Positions 62,663 through 64,000 of a stretch of 64,000 nt of DNA are shown in pieces. Position 1 is the stretch's first letter. The number at the start of each line of letters is the position of its first letter. The notes beneath the pieces are model-generated. The model saw only the letters and a program-made list of their open reading frames with translations. It did not search any database and was not told where the DNA came from. The position numbers and the translations under genes are program-made. The stretch spans positions 1,364,001 to 1,428,000 of the forward strand of contig QUOL01000006.1 in the NCBI GenBank assembly GCA_009761415.1, in the 5' to 3' direction. Origin of the DNA: Sarcomyxa edulis (taxonomy: Eukaryota; Basidiomycota; Agaricomycetes; Agaricales; Mycenaceae).

Positions 62663-64000
62663 TCAGTCCTTAGATACTTTGATAACAACTTTCCCAACAT
62701 GTTTTTGCGAATCGAGGTATGCATACGCCTCCTTCACATCGTTGAAAGCAAAGATCTTATCGATAACGGGGTGGATATCGCGTGCAGCTATAAGGCGGAC
62801 CATATCCTCGAATCTAGAAAATGAAAATAACGATCGGTCATATACCATCCACTCGTAGGGTTTGAAAAGGAAAGGGATTTACTGAGAGACAGAGCCAATT
62901 TGTATACCGCGAACTGTTACTGCGGCTGATCGGAGCGCTTGTAGTCCAACTGAAATATCATCCGTGCTCTATCGTTTAAGAAGTATTAGAAAGGACCAAT
63001 ACCGAAGTGGAATATGATCATACTGTAGCGATGGATCCAATTGAGCTGATCAGACCTGCTCCAATACGAATAGCCTTGACTGATCTTGCAAAGGTCCCTG
63101 GTCCACCGACCTGAAATATCTGATCAAAAGCAATGCTTCGAGAGACGAAACCGCTTTCGTACCTCGATAATATGATCTACACCCCTGTTATTCGTCTGCG
63201 ACGCGATCAGTATAGTCCAGGCAAAAACAAATAGCAAAAAAACCTGTGAATACGAACATATTTCATCACCTCTTGATCCCATTCGGGTGTCTTCTTGTAG
63301 TTGATCAGGTATGTGGCGCCTAGTTTCTTGGCGATCTCGAGCTTCTGGTCAGAAGAGGATGTCGCGATCACTGTTGCACCAGACGCAACGGCGAACTGAA
63401 GTGCAAAACTAGACAGCGACAATCGCTGGTACGCCACAGACAAGAGATTCAATAATTGAAGTTATACGCACATCGATACACCGCCTGTTCCTTGAACAAG
63501 GACAGTATCACCGCCTTTCAACTTGAACGCGCCACCTAATAATGCGTTGTACGCAGTCAATGCAGCACAGCTGAAGAGGAAAGCGTCAGAAATGCCGATT
63601 GACACGCGGAAGGATGAAGTGATTACGGTAATGTAGAAGCCTCTTCGTAGGAAAGCTGTTCAGGAATTCGAACGAGGGACTACAATACAGTGCGCGGCGT
63701 CAATAACTCGTCAGTTGGTATAGGTGGCAGATGTCCGCACATGAGCAGAGAATAATTTATATTCGGTCAAAACTCCTTGACTCTGCCCGCCTTGAGAAGT
63801 GACTATCGGAATGGAATATCAGGATTACTGGGAGGAACAAAGTCACAGAAGATGTCGACCTACATTGAATTGCACGCGAGGTGGGACCGTGCACATGATC
63901 CAAAGCAAAATTGGCACACACACGGTCCCCTCTCTTCCATTTTCTAACATCTTCACCGGCAGCGATGACCTCTCCAGCCATGTCAGAACAAGGCACGAGA
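62663..64000 (-). CDS. MDR-family zinc-type alcohol dehydrogenase / quinone oxidoreductase, 5' end outside window
   Basis: Medium-chain dehydrogenase/reductase of the quinone-oxidoreductase-like group. The part in the window runs from [20 protein letters not shown] then [13 protein letters not shown] at the right edge, through the blocks [60 protein letters not shown] (Rossmann nucleotide-binding), [20 protein letters not shown] and IEVGGPGTF, to [40 protein letters not shown], stop 62663. At least seven short introns. Family members reduce quinones or aldehydes with NAD(P)H; the substrate is not predictable. The N-terminus, perhaps 60-70 residues, lies beyond 64000. Confidence 0.88.

Overview
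The window is nuclear DNA of a filamentous basidiomycete, most likely an Agaricomycete. Nearly every gene is cut by many short introns (about 45-70 bp, GT-AG with CTRAY-like branch sites). Exons are sometimes only 3-13 nt. The gene content also fits mushroom-forming fungi: a DUF6534-type membrane protein, NRPS-like adenylation-thiolation-reductase enzymes, a TM-anchored glutaminase-like protein, and paired steryl-esterase-like lipases and GAPDH genes. Gene models were spliced by eye, so internal exon borders are hand calls; starts and stops are given where both reading frame and homology agree.

Layout. 1-7.5 kb: two tandem local duplications, then two paralogous secreted proteins (1676-3532, 5763-7469) with a Ser/Thr/Gly-rich linker and a C-terminal domain that resembles an ADP-ribosyltransferase fold; a third paralogue lies inverted at 57980-59626. 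8.6-11.3 kb: a secreted type-B carboxylesterase. 11.8-15.6 and 25.0-28.6 kb: two copies of a cassette made of a membrane-anchored AB-hydrolase lipase (+) converging on GAPDH (-). Between and beside the cassettes are a PPR-type organellar protein (17028-19976) and four members of an unnamed family of small two-TM proteins (three on -, one on + divergent from the second GAPDH). 30-31.4 kb: an F-box protein. 31.8-36.3 and 38.9-43.4 kb: two tandem NRPS-like A-T-R enzymes, separated by a nested transposon region with an intact 401-bp MITE (33-bp terminal inverted repeats and an 8-bp target-site duplication). 44.2-46.6 kb: a GH18 chitinase fused to an N-terminal PX domain. 47-55 kb: a DUF6534 remnant, the glutaminase-like protein and a complete DUF6534-like gene. 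55.7-64 kb: a hypothetical gene, the third ART-like paralogue, elongation factor 1B gamma, and the 3' part of an MDR oxidoreductase running off the right edge.

The dominant theme is gene duplication: five separate families in 64 kb are present in two to four copies. Several genes are housekeeping (GAPDH, eEF1B gamma, PPR), and the rest are secreted or membrane proteins typical of fungal environmental interaction. No dedicated defence or toxin-antitoxin system is visible. The less usual items are the PX-GH18 fusion, the secreted ART-like trio with its shared palindromic promoter/leader element, the small two-TM family with a conserved 5-nt micro-exon, and the MITE.
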